NCBI RefSeq assembly: GCF_003751605.1
Contig: NZ_RJVJ01000001.1
Coordinates: 4,278,001-4,342,000, forward strand
Reading direction: 5' to 3'
DNA length: 64,000 bases
Origin: Kitasatospora cineracea
GTDB lineage: Bacteria; Actinomycetota; Actinomycetes; Streptomycetales; Streptomycetaceae
The position numbers and the translations under genes were made by a program. Under the pieces are notes generated by a model. It saw only the letters and a list, made by a program, of their open reading frames with translations, ran no database searches and was not told the origin of the DNA. Positions 1-8,284 of this stretch are shown here, one piece after another (the first letter of the stretch is position 1; each line of letters begins with the position of its first letter).

Positions 1-578
1 GCGGCGGAGATCATCACCCGCATGTAGGCCCGGCCCTCGTCGCGGACCTGCTGGTTCATCTCGGCGACCTCGGCCTCGGCGGCCTCGTCGCTGAGCAGCA
101 GCAGGAAGTGCAGCCGCATGAACTCCGGGTTGGTGGCGAAGACTTCGGCGGTCCGGTCGAGGTACCAGGCCATCCGTTCGCGGTGGGTGCCGCCCGCGGG
201 GGGATCGGCGTGGGCGGCGCGCATGGCGGCGAAGAAGCCGCGGGCGCCGCGGGCCATCACGGCGGAGAGCAGGCCGCCCTTGGAGTGGAAGTGGTGGTAG
301 ATCGCGCTGCGGGGGAGACCGGTCTCGGCGGTGATGGTCGAGATGGTGGTGCCCGCGTAGCCCCGTAGGGCCATCACCCGGGCGGTGGCGTCGAGGATCT
401 CCTCCTTCGAGCGCCGGCCGCGCCGGTTGCCGGTCGGTTCCCCGCCCGGCTCCTCGACCGCTGCCCGGCCCGCCGTCCCGCCTGCCACCCGACCCGCTGT
501 CCTGCCCGCCACCGGGCCCGCCGTGCTGCGCGGGGCCTCGCTGGCCGTCCTGTCCGGTGTGTTCGTCCCACTTTCCAC
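1..578 (-). CDS. TetR-family transcriptional regulator (partial, C-terminus outside window)
   Basis: Only the N-terminal 190 or so residues are visible; the gene runs off the left edge. After a Gly/Pro-rich leader the protein has the family DNA-binding domain: RRSKEEILDATARVMALRGY, then the recognition-helix segment ETGLPRSAIYHHF, followed by an aromatic-rich helical ligand domain (AWYLDRTAEVF, NPEFMRLHFLLLLS). The longest start is a GTG at 578, four codons after an in-frame TAA; in-frame GTGs at 512 and 488 would remove the odd leader and give a more normal distance to the HTH. It is divergent from the aromatic catabolism operon at 759, with a palindrome in between, so I infer that it controls that operon in response to a pathway compound. 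The ligand is not known. Confidence 0.85.
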   Translation of the reverse strand, partial: MESGTNTPDRTASEAPRSTAGPVAGRTAGRVAGGTAGRAAVEEPGGEPTGNRRGRRSKEEILDATARVMALRGYAGTTISTITAETGLPRSAIYHHFHSKGGLLSAVMARGARGFFAAMRAAHADPPAGGTHRERMAWYLDRTAEVFATNPEFMRLHFLLLLSDEAAEAEVAEMNQQVRDEGRAYMRVMISA

Positions 579-707
579 TCGGCGAGTTTAGGGCGCCCGG
601 CGGCGCCCGGGGGCGGATATCCGGCGGCGGGCGGGGTGGATGTCCGGCGGCGGGCGGATCGTCGCGGACCTATTGACGTGCTGTCGAACACGTGCCAGCG
701 TGAAGTA

Positions 708-729
708 TTGGACGGAACGATCGGTCCAA
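708..729. promoter_or_regulatory. 22-bp imperfect palindrome, candidate TetR operator
   Basis: Arms TTGGAC and GTCCAA enclose a partly symmetric centre (9 of 11 positions pair). It lies 29 bp upstream of the operon start at 759 and between divergent genes, where a TetR repressor would be expected to bind. A TTGACG at 673-678 could be a -35 element, but I see no convincing -10 at the right distance. Operator function is inferred from position and symmetry only. Confidence 0.5.
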
Positions 730-758
730 AAGTTAGGCAGCGATCACTGGAGATCGGC

Positions 759-2321
759 ATGACCAACGACAGACAAGCCGGGTACGACACCGACGTGGCG
801 GTCATCGGCTACGGCCCCACCGGCCTGGTCGGAGCGCTCACCCTGGCCGCCAAGGGCGCCCGCGTCACCGCGTTCGAACGGGACCGGGACATCTACGCCC
901 GGGCCCGCGCGGTGACCGTCAACGACTGGACGATGCGGATCTTCCAGGAACTCGGCATCGACCGGCGGATCGAGCGGGTGATCGAGCCGCAGCGCGCCCT
1001 GCGCTGGGTCACCTACGCCGGCCAGGAGGTCATGCGGGTCGAGCACCCGCCGTCCACCCTCGGCACCCGCAACACCAAGCCGCGCTTCTACAACATCTAC
1101 CAGCCCGCCATGGAGGCCGAACTCCGCCGCTGCGCCGAGGAACTGCCCGGCCTCGACGTCCGCTACGGCACCGAGGTCACCGGCGTCGAACAGGACGCCC
1201 ACGGCGTGACGGTCACCGCCCGCGACCGGGAGAGCGGCGCCGAGACCACCACCCGCGCCCGGTACGCGATCGCCGCCGACGGCGGCTCCAGCGCCACCCG
1301 CAAGCTGCTCGGCGTCCCGATGCTCGGCGACACCGCCGAGACGCTGTGGATCGTCATCGACTGCAAGGTCAAGCGCTGGTGGCCGGACCGCGACTTCCTC
1401 ACCTTCTGGACCGACCGCGAACGCCCCGTCGTCGACATCGCGCTCTCGGCCGGCAACCACCGCTGGGAGATCCCGCTCAAGCCCGACGAGACCGAGGCCG
1501 ACTTCGCCACCGACGAGCAGGTCTGGCCGCTGCTGCGGGCCCTCGGCGTCACCGCCGAGGACGTCGACATCCACCAGTACGCCTTCTACCGCCACCACGT
1601 CCGGGCCGCCGAGACCTGGCGCCGCGGCCGGGTCTTCCTGGCCGGCGACGCCTGCCACCTGATGCCGCCGTGGGCCGGCGCCGGCATGCAGACCGGCATG
1701 CGCGACGCCCACAACCTGGGCTGGAAGCTCGCCCGCGTCCTCGACGGCACCCTCGACGCGCGCTGGCTCGACACCTACGAGGCCGAGCGCCGCCCCAGCG
1801 CCGACTTCTACACCGCCCTCGCGGTCGGCCTCGGCCGGGTCATCAAGCAGGAGGCCACCGAGGCGGAGATCGCGGCGATGAACACCGTCCCCGCGGACAC
1901 CGTCACCCCCTGGGAGCCCCCGCTGACCGCCCCGCCCGTGCTCGCCGCCGGCTGGCTGCACGGCGCCCGGGGCGACGCCAGCGCCGTCGGCCGGATGCTC
2001 CCGCAGCCCGTCTGCGGCGACACCGTCGGCACGATGGCCCGCCTCGACGACCTGCTCCCCGACGGCTTCGTGCTGCTCGGCGCCGACCTCGACCCGGCCG
2101 GCCTGCTCACCCCCGGGCAGAAGGCCGGCTGGGACGCCCTCGGCGCCCGCTACCTCGCCGTCCGCCCCCGCACCGCCCACACCCGGGGCTCCGGCGAACT
2201 GGTCGACCTGGAGGACACCCTGCTCCCGTGGCTGGCCCGCTACGGCGCCCGCGCGGTCGCCGTCCGCCCCGACAAGTTCGTCGCCGCCGCCGACCCCGAC
2301 CTGACCGTCCCCGCGCTGTGA
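759..2321 (+). CDS. FAD-dependent aromatic monooxygenase (MhpA/PheA-type flavoprotein hydroxylase)
   Basis: 520 residues, class A flavin monooxygenase. The N-terminal FAD-binding fold has GYGPTG (residues 17-22), the DG motif appears in AIAADGGSSATRK, and the second FAD motif is GRVFLAGDACH followed by the MPPWAGAGMQTGMRDAHNL segment (GD near 296-297). These enzymes hydroxylate phenols with NAD(P)H and O2, giving catechols. ATG 759 is chosen because GGAG lies just upstream and the longer frame to 636 would cross the palindrome. It is the first gene of six with spacings of 0-30 bp, all in one meta-cleavage pathway, so it probably makes the catechol that the next gene opens. MhpA (3-(3-hydroxyphenyl)propionate 2-hydroxylase) is the nearest family name I recognise; the true substrate cannot be read from sequence. 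Confidence 0.88.
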   Translation: MTNDRQAGYDTDVAVIGYGPTGLVGALTLAAKGARVTAFERDRDIYARARAVTVNDWTMRIFQELGIDRRIERVIEPQRALRWVTYAGQEVMRVEHPPSTLGTRNTKPRFYNIYQPAMEAELRRCAEELPGLDVRYGTEVTGVEQDAHGVTVTARDRESGAETTTRARYAIAADGGSSATRKLLGVPMLGDTAETLWIVIDCKVKRWWPDRDFLTFWTDRERPVVDIALSAGNHRWEIPLKPDETEADFATDEQVWPLLRALGVTAEDVDIHQYAFYRHHVRAAETWRRGRVFLAGDACHLMPPWAGAGMQTGMRDAHNLGWKLARVLDGTLDARWLDTYEAERRPSADFYTALAVGLGRVIKQEATEAEIAAMNTVPADTVTPWEPPLTAPPVLAAGWLHGARGDASAVGRMLPQPVCGDTVGTMARLDDLLPDGFVLLGADLDPAGLLTPGQKAGWDALGARYLAVRPRTAHTRGSGELVDLEDTLLPWLARYGARAVAVRPDKFVAAADPDLTVPAL

Positions 2322-2347
2322 ACCCCCACCACCCCCAGGAGGCACCC

Positions 2348-3289
2348 GTGACCGGAGTGCAGGAACTCGCGTACGTCGTCTACCAGGTCGGCGACCTCGC
2401 CGACTGGGAGCACTTCGGCGTGACACTGCTCGGCATGCAGCTCGGCGAGCGCACCGCCGACGGCTTCACGCTGCGCACCGACGAGAAGGCGCACCGCTGG
2501 ATCGTCACCGAGGGGCCCGCCGACGACCTGGTGGTCAGCGGCTACCAGGTCGCCTCGGACGAGGCCCTGGACGCGCTGGCCGGCCGGCTCACCGCCGCCG
2601 GCGTCCCCGTCACCGAGGGCGGCGCCGAACTGGCCGCCGCCCGCCGGGTCGAGCGGCTGGTGCAGGTCACCGACCCGATGGGCAACCCGATCGAACTGGT
2701 CACCGGCCTCGCCGACGCCGCCACCCCGTTCCGCTCGGACGCCCTGCTCGGCTCCTTCGTCACCGGCACCGGCGGCGCCGGCCACCAGGTGCTGCTCTCC
2801 AAGGGCGTCGAGCGCGCCGAGTACCTGGCGTTCTACGAGGGCCTGCTCGGCTTCCGGATCAGCGACCTGATCGTCGAGGAGCTGGCCCCCGGCGTCCACG
2901 CCGACCTGATCTTCCTGCACTGCAACCCGCGCCACCACAGCGTCGCGTTCGGCGACATGCCGCACCCCAAGCGGACCCACCACTTCATGGTCGAGGTCAC
3001 CGACATCCGCGACGTCGGCCGCGCCCACGACCGGTGCATGGACGCCGGGCAGCCCTTCGAGATGACGCTCGGCATGCACCCCAACGACCACATGTTCAGC
3101 TTCTACGTCCGCACCCCGTCCGGCTTCTCGGTCGAGTACGGCTGGGGCGGCCTGCTGATCGACGACGCCACCTGGCAGGTCACCACCCTCGACCGCCTGC
3201 ACAGCTGGGGCCACCGCCCGCCGGAGCTGGTCCACGAACTGCTCGGCCGCGCCCCCCGCACCAACCACCTCCCCGGGAGTGAGCACTGA
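2348..3289 (+). CDS. Extradiol (catechol 2,3-/2,3-dihydroxybiphenyl 1,2-type) dioxygenase, VOC fold
   Basis: 313 residues with two vicinal-oxygen-chelate modules. The C-terminal module carries the type I extradiol Fe(II) ligands in the expected places: H146 (AGHQVLL), H212 (HHFMVEV) and E263 (GFSVEYGWGG), plus second-shell residues H196/H197 (NPRHHS), H248 and Y253 (NDHMFSFY). It should cleave a catechol next to the hydroxyls, giving a 2-hydroxymuconate-type ring-opened product. The GTG start has AGGAGG nine bases upstream. Escherichia coli mhp uses an unrelated LigB-type enzyme (MhpB) at this step, so this operon is closer to bph/hpp-type arrangements. The stop overlaps the next ATG (TGATG), which suggests translational coupling. 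Confidence 0.9.
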   Translation: MTGVQELAYVVYQVGDLADWEHFGVTLLGMQLGERTADGFTLRTDEKAHRWIVTEGPADDLVVSGYQVASDEALDALAGRLTAAGVPVTEGGAELAAARRVERLVQVTDPMGNPIELVTGLADAATPFRSDALLGSFVTGTGGAGHQVLLSKGVERAEYLAFYEGLLGFRISDLIVEELAPGVHADLIFLHCNPRHHSVAFGDMPHPKRTHHFMVEVTDIRDVGRAHDRCMDAGQPFEMTLGMHPNDHMFSFYVRTPSGFSVEYGWGGLLIDDATWQVTTLDRLHSWGHRPPELVHELLGRAPRTNHLPGSEH

Positions 3290-4131
3290 TGGCACTGGAA
3301 GCCAAGGACATCGCCGCGTTCGTCCGCACCGAGGACTGGAACATCCGGGTGCACGAGGCCGGGCAGGGCCACCCCGTGGTGCTGCTGCACGGCGGCGGCC
3401 CCGGCGCCACCGGCTGGAGCAACTACTCGCCCAACATCGAGGCACTCTCCCGGCACTTCCGGGTGATCGCCCCCGACCTGCCCGGCTGGGGCGAGTCCGA
3501 CCCGGTCGACTTCGCCACCTACGACCACGTCGACGCCGTCTGCCAGCTGCTCGACGCGATGGGCATCGAGAAGGCCGCGTTCGTCGGCAACTCGATGGGC
3601 GGCCACACCGCGCTGCGCCTGGCCGCCGAGCGCCCCGAGCGGGTCTCGCACCTGATCACCATGGGCCCGCCGATCCAGATGAAGCCCTTCCTGTTCGGCG
3701 CGGGCGGCGGCCCCACCGAGGGCCTGAAGACCATGTACCGGACCTACTCCGACGCCTCGCCCGAGGGCATGCGCCGACTGGTCGAGATCATGGTCTACGA
3801 CAAGGCCCGGTTCGCGACCCCCGAACTGTGCGAACTGCGCTCCCGGGCCGCCCTGTTGCGCCCCGAGCACCTGGCCAACATCGCCGCCGTCGCCCCGCAC
3901 GCGCCGATCCCGATCTGGCTCGACCTCGCCAAGGTCTCCGGCATCACCGCGCCCGCGCTGCTGATCCACGGCCGCGACGACCGGGTGGTCTCCTTCGAGT
4001 CCACCCTCTTCCTGGCCGCCAACATCCCCGACTCCCGCGCGCACCTGATCAACCGCTGCGGCCACTGGGCCCAGTTGGAGCACGCCGACGAGTTCAACCG
4101 CCTGGTGACCGACTTCGTCACCCACCACTGA
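3289..4131 (+). CDS. Alpha/beta hydrolase, meta-cleavage product (C-C bond) hydrolase, MhpC/BphD type
   Basis: 280 residues. Oxyanion-hole motif HGGGPGATGW near residue 34, nucleophile S102 in GNSMGG, acid D230 in HGRDDRVV and base H259 in CGHWAQLEH form the catalytic triad of BphD/MhpC enzymes. These hydrolyse the ring-opened product to 2-hydroxypenta-2,4-dienoate and an acid. The ATG overlaps the dioxygenase stop, so the two are likely coupled. Length is typical of the family. It is distinguished from ordinary esterases by the GGGPGA loop and by its neighbours; the acid released depends on the unknown side chain. Confidence 0.9.
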   Translation: MALEAKDIAAFVRTEDWNIRVHEAGQGHPVVLLHGGGPGATGWSNYSPNIEALSRHFRVIAPDLPGWGESDPVDFATYDHVDAVCQLLDAMGIEKAAFVGNSMGGHTALRLAAERPERVSHLITMGPPIQMKPFLFGAGGGPTEGLKTMYRTYSDASPEGMRRLVEIMVYDKARFATPELCELRSRAALLRPEHLANIAAVAPHAPIPIWLDLAKVSGITAPALLIHGRDDRVVSFESTLFLAANIPDSRAHLINRCGHWAQLEHADEFNRLVTDFVTHH

Positions 4132-4148
4132 GGCCACCGGAGCACCAG

Positions 4149-4982
4149 ATGAGCCACCCCACCCCGGCCGCCGGCAGCGCGCCGGACGCCGTCACCGCCG
4201 CCGCCGACCGCCTCCTCGCCGCCCAGGCCGCCGGCGTCCCGTGCCCGCCCGTGCGGGACCTGATCGGCCGCACCGACGTGCACGCCGCCTACGCCGTGCA
4301 GCAGCGCGTCGTCCGGGCCCACACCGCCGCCGGCGGCCGGGTGGCGGGGCGCAAGATCGGCCTCACCTCGCCCGCCGTCCAAGCCCAACTGGGCGTCGAC
4401 CGGCCCGACTTCGGCGTCCTGTTCGCCGACATGCAGTACCCGGACGGGGCCGCCGTCCCGGCCGACTCGATCCTCCAGCCGCGGGCCGAGGCGGAGATCG
4501 CCTTCGTCCTCGGCGCCGACCTCGCCGACGGAGACCTCACGCTCGGACAGGTCCGGGCCGCCGTCGACCACGCGGTCGCCGCGATCGAGATCTGCGGCAG
4601 CCGGATCGCCGGCTGGGACATCAGCTTCGCCGACACCGTCGCCGACAACGCCTCCGCCGGCGCCTACGTGCTCGGCACCGAGCGCCGGAGCCTGCGGGAG
4701 TTCGAACCGCGCGAAGCCGCCATGACCATGAGCGTCGACGGCGAGCAGGTCTCCGCCGGGGACGGCGCCGCCTGCCTGGGCGACCCGCTGCTCGCCCTGC
4801 AGTGGCTGGCCCGGCAGGCCCGCGACCTCGGCGACCCGCTGCGCGCCGGGCAGGTCGTGCTCTCCGGCGCGCTCGGCCCGATGCGCGCCGTCGGGCCCGG
4901 CAGCACCGTCGAAGCGGTCGTCGCCCCGCTCGGCACCGTCCGGTTCACCCTCGGCGGACCCACCGAAGGAGCACAGCGATGA
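4149..4982 (+). CDS. mhpD: 2-keto-4-pentenoate hydratase (2-hydroxypenta-2,4-dienoate hydratase)
   Basis: 277 residues of the fumarylacetoacetate-hydrolase-like hydratase family. Visible family segments are GRKIGLTSPAVQAQLGVDRP, then LQPRAEAEIAFVLGADL, EICGSRIAGWDI and DNASAGAYVLG; the acidic E-x-E pair (RAEAEIAF) is the usual metal-binding site. It adds water to 2-hydroxypenta-2,4-dienoate to give 4-hydroxy-2-oxovalerate. It starts 17 bp after the hydrolase, with a weak site (GGAGCACCAG), and its TGA overlaps the next ATG (ATGA). Confidence 0.9.
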   Translation: MSHPTPAAGSAPDAVTAAADRLLAAQAAGVPCPPVRDLIGRTDVHAAYAVQQRVVRAHTAAGGRVAGRKIGLTSPAVQAQLGVDRPDFGVLFADMQYPDGAAVPADSILQPRAEAEIAFVLGADLADGDLTLGQVRAAVDHAVAAIEICGSRIAGWDISFADTVADNASAGAYVLGTERRSLREFEPREAAMTMSVDGEQVSAGDGAACLGDPLLALQWLARQARDLGDPLRAGQVVLSGALGPMRAVGPGSTVEAVVAPLGTVRFTLGGPTEGAQR

Positions 4983-5926
4983 CCAGGACCAAGGTTGCGA
5001 TCATCGGGTCCGGCAACATCGGCACCGACCTGATGATCAAGGTGATGCGGACCTCGCAGCACCTCGACATGGGCGCCGTGGTCGGCATCGACCCCGACTC
5101 CGACGGCCTGGCCCGGGCCCGCCGCCTCGGCTTCACCACCACCGCCGAAGGCGTCGAAGGGCTCATCGCCCTCCCGGAGTTCGACGAGATCGGCATCGTC
5201 TTCGACGCCACCTCCGCCAAGGCCCACCAGCACCACGCGGCCCGGCTGCTGCCGCACGGCAAGCGGCTGATCGACCTCACCCCGGCCGCCACCGGCCCGT
5301 ACGTCGTCCCCGCCGTCAACCTGGACGACCACCTCGACGCGCCCGACGTCAACATGGTCACCTGCGGCGGCCAGGCCACCATCCCGGTGGTCGCCGCGAT
5401 CTCCCGGACCGTCCCGGTGCGCTACGCCGAGATCGTGGCCTCGATCGCCAGCCGCTCCGCCGGGCCCGGCACCCGCGCCAACATCGACGAGTTCACCGAG
5501 ACCACCTCGGCCGCGATCGTCAAGGTCGGCGGCGCCGAACGCGGCAAGGCGATCATCGTCCTCAACCCGGCCGAACCGCCGCTGATCATGCGCGACACCG
5601 TCTTCGCCCTGGTCGACGCCCCGGACGGGGAACAGCACGAGGAGATCCGGCGCAGCGTCGAGCGGATGGTCGGCGAGGTGGCCGGCTACGTCCCCGGCTA
5701 CCGGCTCAAGCAGCAGGTGCAGATCACCCCCGTCGGCGCCGACCAGCCCGTGCACACCCTGCTGGCCGACGGCGCCCCGCGCCCCACCCACCAGGTGTCG
5801 GTGTTCCTGGAGGTCGAGGGCGCCGCCCACTACCTCCCGGCGTACGCGGGCAACCTCGACATCATGACCTCCGCCGCCCTGCGGGTGGCCGAGCGCATCG
5901 CAGCCCGGAAGGCAGGCCAGCCGTGA
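4979..5926 (+). CDS. mhpF: Acetaldehyde dehydrogenase (acylating)
   Basis: 315 residues. The Rossmann motif IIGSGNIGTDL is at the N-terminus, the catalytic Cys is C129 in NMVTCGGQATIP, and the dimerisation part SRSAGPGTRANIDEFTETTS is typical of DmpF/MhpF. It turns acetaldehyde, NAD+ and CoA into acetyl-CoA, and in this family it forms a channelling complex with the aldolase encoded next. ATGA overlap with the upstream hydratase and GTGA overlap with the downstream aldolase point to one coupled transcript. Confidence 0.93.
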   Translation: MTRTKVAIIGSGNIGTDLMIKVMRTSQHLDMGAVVGIDPDSDGLARARRLGFTTTAEGVEGLIALPEFDEIGIVFDATSAKAHQHHAARLLPHGKRLIDLTPAATGPYVVPAVNLDDHLDAPDVNMVTCGGQATIPVVAAISRTVPVRYAEIVASIASRSAGPGTRANIDEFTETTSAAIVKVGGAERGKAIIVLNPAEPPLIMRDTVFALVDAPDGEQHEEIRRSVERMVGEVAGYVPGYRLKQQVQITPVGADQPVHTLLADGAPRPTHQVSVFLEVEGAAHYLPAYAGNLDIMTSAALRVAERIAARKAGQP

Positions 5927-6933
5927 GCACCCCGATCCTCGTCCAGGACGTCACCCTGCGCGACGGCATGCACGCCGTCCGCCACCGGATCACCCCCGCC
6001 GACGTCAAGCGGATCGTCGCCGCGCTCGACGAGGCGGGCGTCGACGCCATCGAGGTCGCCCACGGCGACGGCCTCGCGGGCGGCTCGCTCACCTACGGGC
6101 CCGGCTCGCACAGCGACTGGGAGTGGATCGAGGCCGCCGCCTCGGTACTGAAGCGGGCCCGGCTGACCACCCTGCTGCTGCCCGGCGTCGGCACCATCCA
6201 CGAGCTCGAGCGGGCCTACGACCTGGGCGTGCGCTCGGTCCGGGTCGCCACCCACTGCACCGAGGCCGACATCTCCGCGCAGCACATCGCCGCCGCCCGC
6301 GAGATCGGCATGGACGTCTCCGGCTTCCTGATGCTCTCCCACCTGGCCCCGCCCGAGGAACTCGCCCGCCAGGCCAAGCTGATGGAGGGCTACGGCGCGC
6401 ACTGCGTCTACGTCACCGACTCCGGCGGCCGGCTCACCATGAACGACACCGCCGCCCGGGTCCGCGCCTACCGGGACGTCCTCGACCCCGGCACCGAGAT
6501 CGGCATCCACGCCCACGAGAACCTCTCGCTCTCGGTCGCCAACTCGCTCACCGCCGTCGAGCACGGCGCCGTCCGGGTCGACGCCTCGCTCGCCGGGCAC
6601 GGCGCGGGCGCGGGCAACTGCCCGATCGAGGCGTTCGTCGCCGTCGCCGACCTGTCCGAACTGCAGCACGGCTGCGACCTGTTCAAGCTCCAGGACGCCG
6701 CCGACGACCTGGTCCGCCCGCTCCAGGACCGCCCGGTCCGGGTCGACCGGGAGACCCTCACCCTCGGCTACGCGGGCGTCTACTCCTCCTTCCTGCGGCA
6801 CGCCGAACGGGCCGCCGGGCAGTACGGCGTCGACATCCGCGACATCCTGATGGAGTGCGGGCGCCGCCGCCTGGTCGGCGGCCAGGAGGACATGATCATC
6901 GACATCGCGCTCGACCTGGCCGCCCGCAGCTGA
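5923..6933 (+). CDS. dmpG: 4-hydroxy-2-oxovalerate aldolase
   Basis: 336 residues. The HMGL-like TIM barrel begins with VTLRDGMHAVRH, continues with HGDGLAGGSLTYG and YVTDSGGR, and has the metal-binding H-x-H in GIHAHENLSLSVANS. The C-terminal communication domain of DmpG is present (YSSFLRHAERAA). It splits 4-hydroxy-2-oxovalerate into pyruvate and acetaldehyde, the latter passed to the acylating dehydrogenase. It is the last gene of the operon; only 3 bp separate it from the convergent 6937 gene and I see no terminator hairpin there, so read-through antisense to that gene is possible. Confidence 0.93.
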   Translation: MSTPILVQDVTLRDGMHAVRHRITPADVKRIVAALDEAGVDAIEVAHGDGLAGGSLTYGPGSHSDWEWIEAAASVLKRARLTTLLLPGVGTIHELERAYDLGVRSVRVATHCTEADISAQHIAAAREIGMDVSGFLMLSHLAPPEELARQAKLMEGYGAHCVYVTDSGGRLTMNDTAARVRAYRDVLDPGTEIGIHAHENLSLSVANSLTAVEHGAVRVDASLAGHGAGAGNCPIEAFVAVADLSELQHGCDLFKLQDAADDLVRPLQDRPVRVDRETLTLGYAGVYSSFLRHAERAAGQYGVDIRDILMECGRRRLVGGQEDMIIDIALDLAARS

Positions 6934-6936
6934 AGT

Positions 6937-7614
6937 TCACCGTCCCGGCGGCCGGGTGAACACGCAGTCACCGCACAGGCCGCCGGACGGCGTCCGGTAG
7001 TACAGGCAGCACGACGCCCGGCGGAACCCCAACGGCCCGCCGGGCGCCGTCGCCCGCCCGGTGCCCGCCAGCGCCGGACCGGCCAGCAACTCCCGCGCCA
7101 ACGCGGCCGCCGGGGAACGGAGTTGCGGGACGGTCCCCAACTGCCGGGCCGCACCCACCAGCGCGGACGCCGCATTGCCCGCGAGCAGCCCCGGCGCCAG
7201 CGGCGCGACCGCCCGCACCGCCCCCGCCAGCGGCGCCAACTGCTCCTCCAGCACCGCCCGTTCCAACGCCCCGGCAGTGGCCTCCGAACCGCCGTCCCCC
7301 GGCACCCACAGGTCGAACGGCCCCTGCGGCGGCAGCGCGAACCACGCCCCCGCCAGGTCCGGCACCCGCCCCCGCGCCACCGCCGCCCCCAGCGCCACCG
7401 ACCACAGCCGCGCCGCCAGCCCCAGGTGCGCCGTCGACGCCGCCACCCGCGGCTCGCCCGTCCGCAACACCCGCGCCACCTCGGCGATCCGCGCCGCCAA
7501 CGCGCCCCGGGCGTCGTACAGTTCGGCCAGCGGCCGGAAACCCGGCGGCGCCGCCGCCCCGGTGCGGACGGCGAAGTACGGGCCGAGCACGGCGAGCGGG
7601 TCGGCGGCCGTCAT
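6937..7614 (-). CDS. FhuF-like (2Fe-2S) ferric-siderophore reductase
   Basis: 225 residues. The C-terminus holds the FhuF cluster motif C-C-x10-C-x2-C, seen as SCCLYYRTPSGGLCGDC. The N-terminal part is the Ala/Leu-rich helical FhuF domain (AHLGLAARLWSVALGAA). Members reduce Fe(III) in imported siderophores. The ATG at 7614 is the first sensible start; the open frame upstream reaches 8442 but has non-coding composition. It is divergent from the 7717 gene. I looked for an IdeR/DmdR1 iron box in 7615-7716 and did not find one; only a short palindrome, TGCGAATCGCA at 7630-7640, is there. Confidence 0.85.
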   Translation of the reverse strand: MTAADPLAVLGPYFAVRTGAAAPPGFRPLAELYDARGALAARIAEVARVLRTGEPRVAASTAHLGLAARLWSVALGAAVARGRVPDLAGAWFALPPQGPFDLWVPGDGGSEATAGALERAVLEEQLAPLAGAVRAVAPLAPGLLAGNAASALVGAARQLGTVPQLRSPAAALARELLAGPALAGTGRATAPGGPLGFRRASCCLYYRTPSGGLCGDCVFTRPPGR

Positions 7615-7716
7615 CGGCGGGCGGGGGCTTGCGAATCGCAGGTGAGGGGCACGTAGCGGAGTGTAATGTGACAAGCCGCCCGACCGGGGCGGCAGCCGGA
7701 GGGGAAGGGGCGGACG

Positions 7717-8121
7717 ATGGACCCGATTTCGCTGGGAGTGCTGGCGGCACTGGCCGGAGGCGCGGGAGGGGAAGTCGGCAAGCAGTGCTGGCGCAGCCTG
7801 AGCGCGCTCGTCCGACGGCCCTTCCAGCACGCGGCCGCCGCCGTCAGCAGCGGCGAGGCCGAACTGGTGGCCCTGGAGCGCGACCCGCAGAACGCCGAAC
7901 TCGCCGGCCGCCTGAACGCCGCGCTGGCCGTCCGGGCCGCGCTGGAACCGGAGTTCGGCCCCGAACTGGAGCAGTGGCACGGCGAGGCCCGGGCCGCCCT
8001 GGCCAGTCAGGTCACCAACAACACGATCAACGACGGCACGTACTACGGGACGGTGCTCATGACGGGCACCGTCAACGGCGGCAACCACAAGCACTACCAC
8101 GGCACACCGCCCCAGGAGTGA
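7717..8121 (+). CDS. Small protein: helical N-terminal domain plus N-x-I-x-x-GT-x-x-G motif; conserved actinobacterial type, function unknown
   Basis: 134 residues as read. The first 90 residues are helical and Ala/Glu-rich (MDPISLGVLAALAGGAGGEV, then GKQCWRSLSALVRRPF). The tail has NNTINDGTYYGTVLMTGTV, a Gly/Thr motif I know from actinobacterial proteins where a similar helical module is followed by NTISGGTxxGPV-like text, sometimes near NTPases of signalling or conflict systems. No such partner is next to it here. A good RBS (GGAGGGGAAGG) precedes the ATG. The frame stops at 8121, but a second copy of the motif follows in another frame up to 8210, so the true protein may be about 164 residues (see 8118-8210). 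Confidence 0.7.
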   Translation: MDPISLGVLAALAGGAGGEVGKQCWRSLSALVRRPFQHAAAAVSSGEAELVALERDPQNAELAGRLNAALAVRAALEPEFGPELEQWHGEARAALASQVTNNTINDGTYYGTVLMTGTVNGGNHKHYHGTPPQE

Positions 8122-8210
8122 CCTGGCCCGCGCCCCGCAACGAGATCGGCGGCGGCACCTTCCACGGCCCCGTCCACCGGGCCGGCACCGTCGACGTCGC
8201 CGCCCCGTAA
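8118..8210 (+). other. Frame-shifted continuation of the 7717 gene, or 30-codon overlapping ORF
   Basis: Starting at a GTG that overlaps the previous TGA (GTGA), this stretch reads VTWPAPRNEIGGGTFHGPVH, then RAGTVDVAAP and stop. That is a second copy of the motif at the end of the 7717 protein (N-x-I-x-x-GT-x-x-G-x-V then GTV). One extra C in the C4 run at 8110-8113 would fuse both copies into a 164-residue protein. Because three other genes in this window show the same one-base pattern, I favour a frameshift, natural or technical, over a separate micro-protein. Confidence 0.5.
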
Positions 8211-8284
8211 TCCCCTGGCGCCCGCCCGCGCCGCCGCCTAGGGTCCCGTCCCGGAACGGCCGGCTCGAACCAGGAGGACCACGG

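Noticed and set aside
7615..7716. Iron box (IdeR/DmdR1) for the FhuF-like gene
   Set aside because: No TTAGGTTAGGCT-like 19-bp palindrome; only TGCGAATCGCA.
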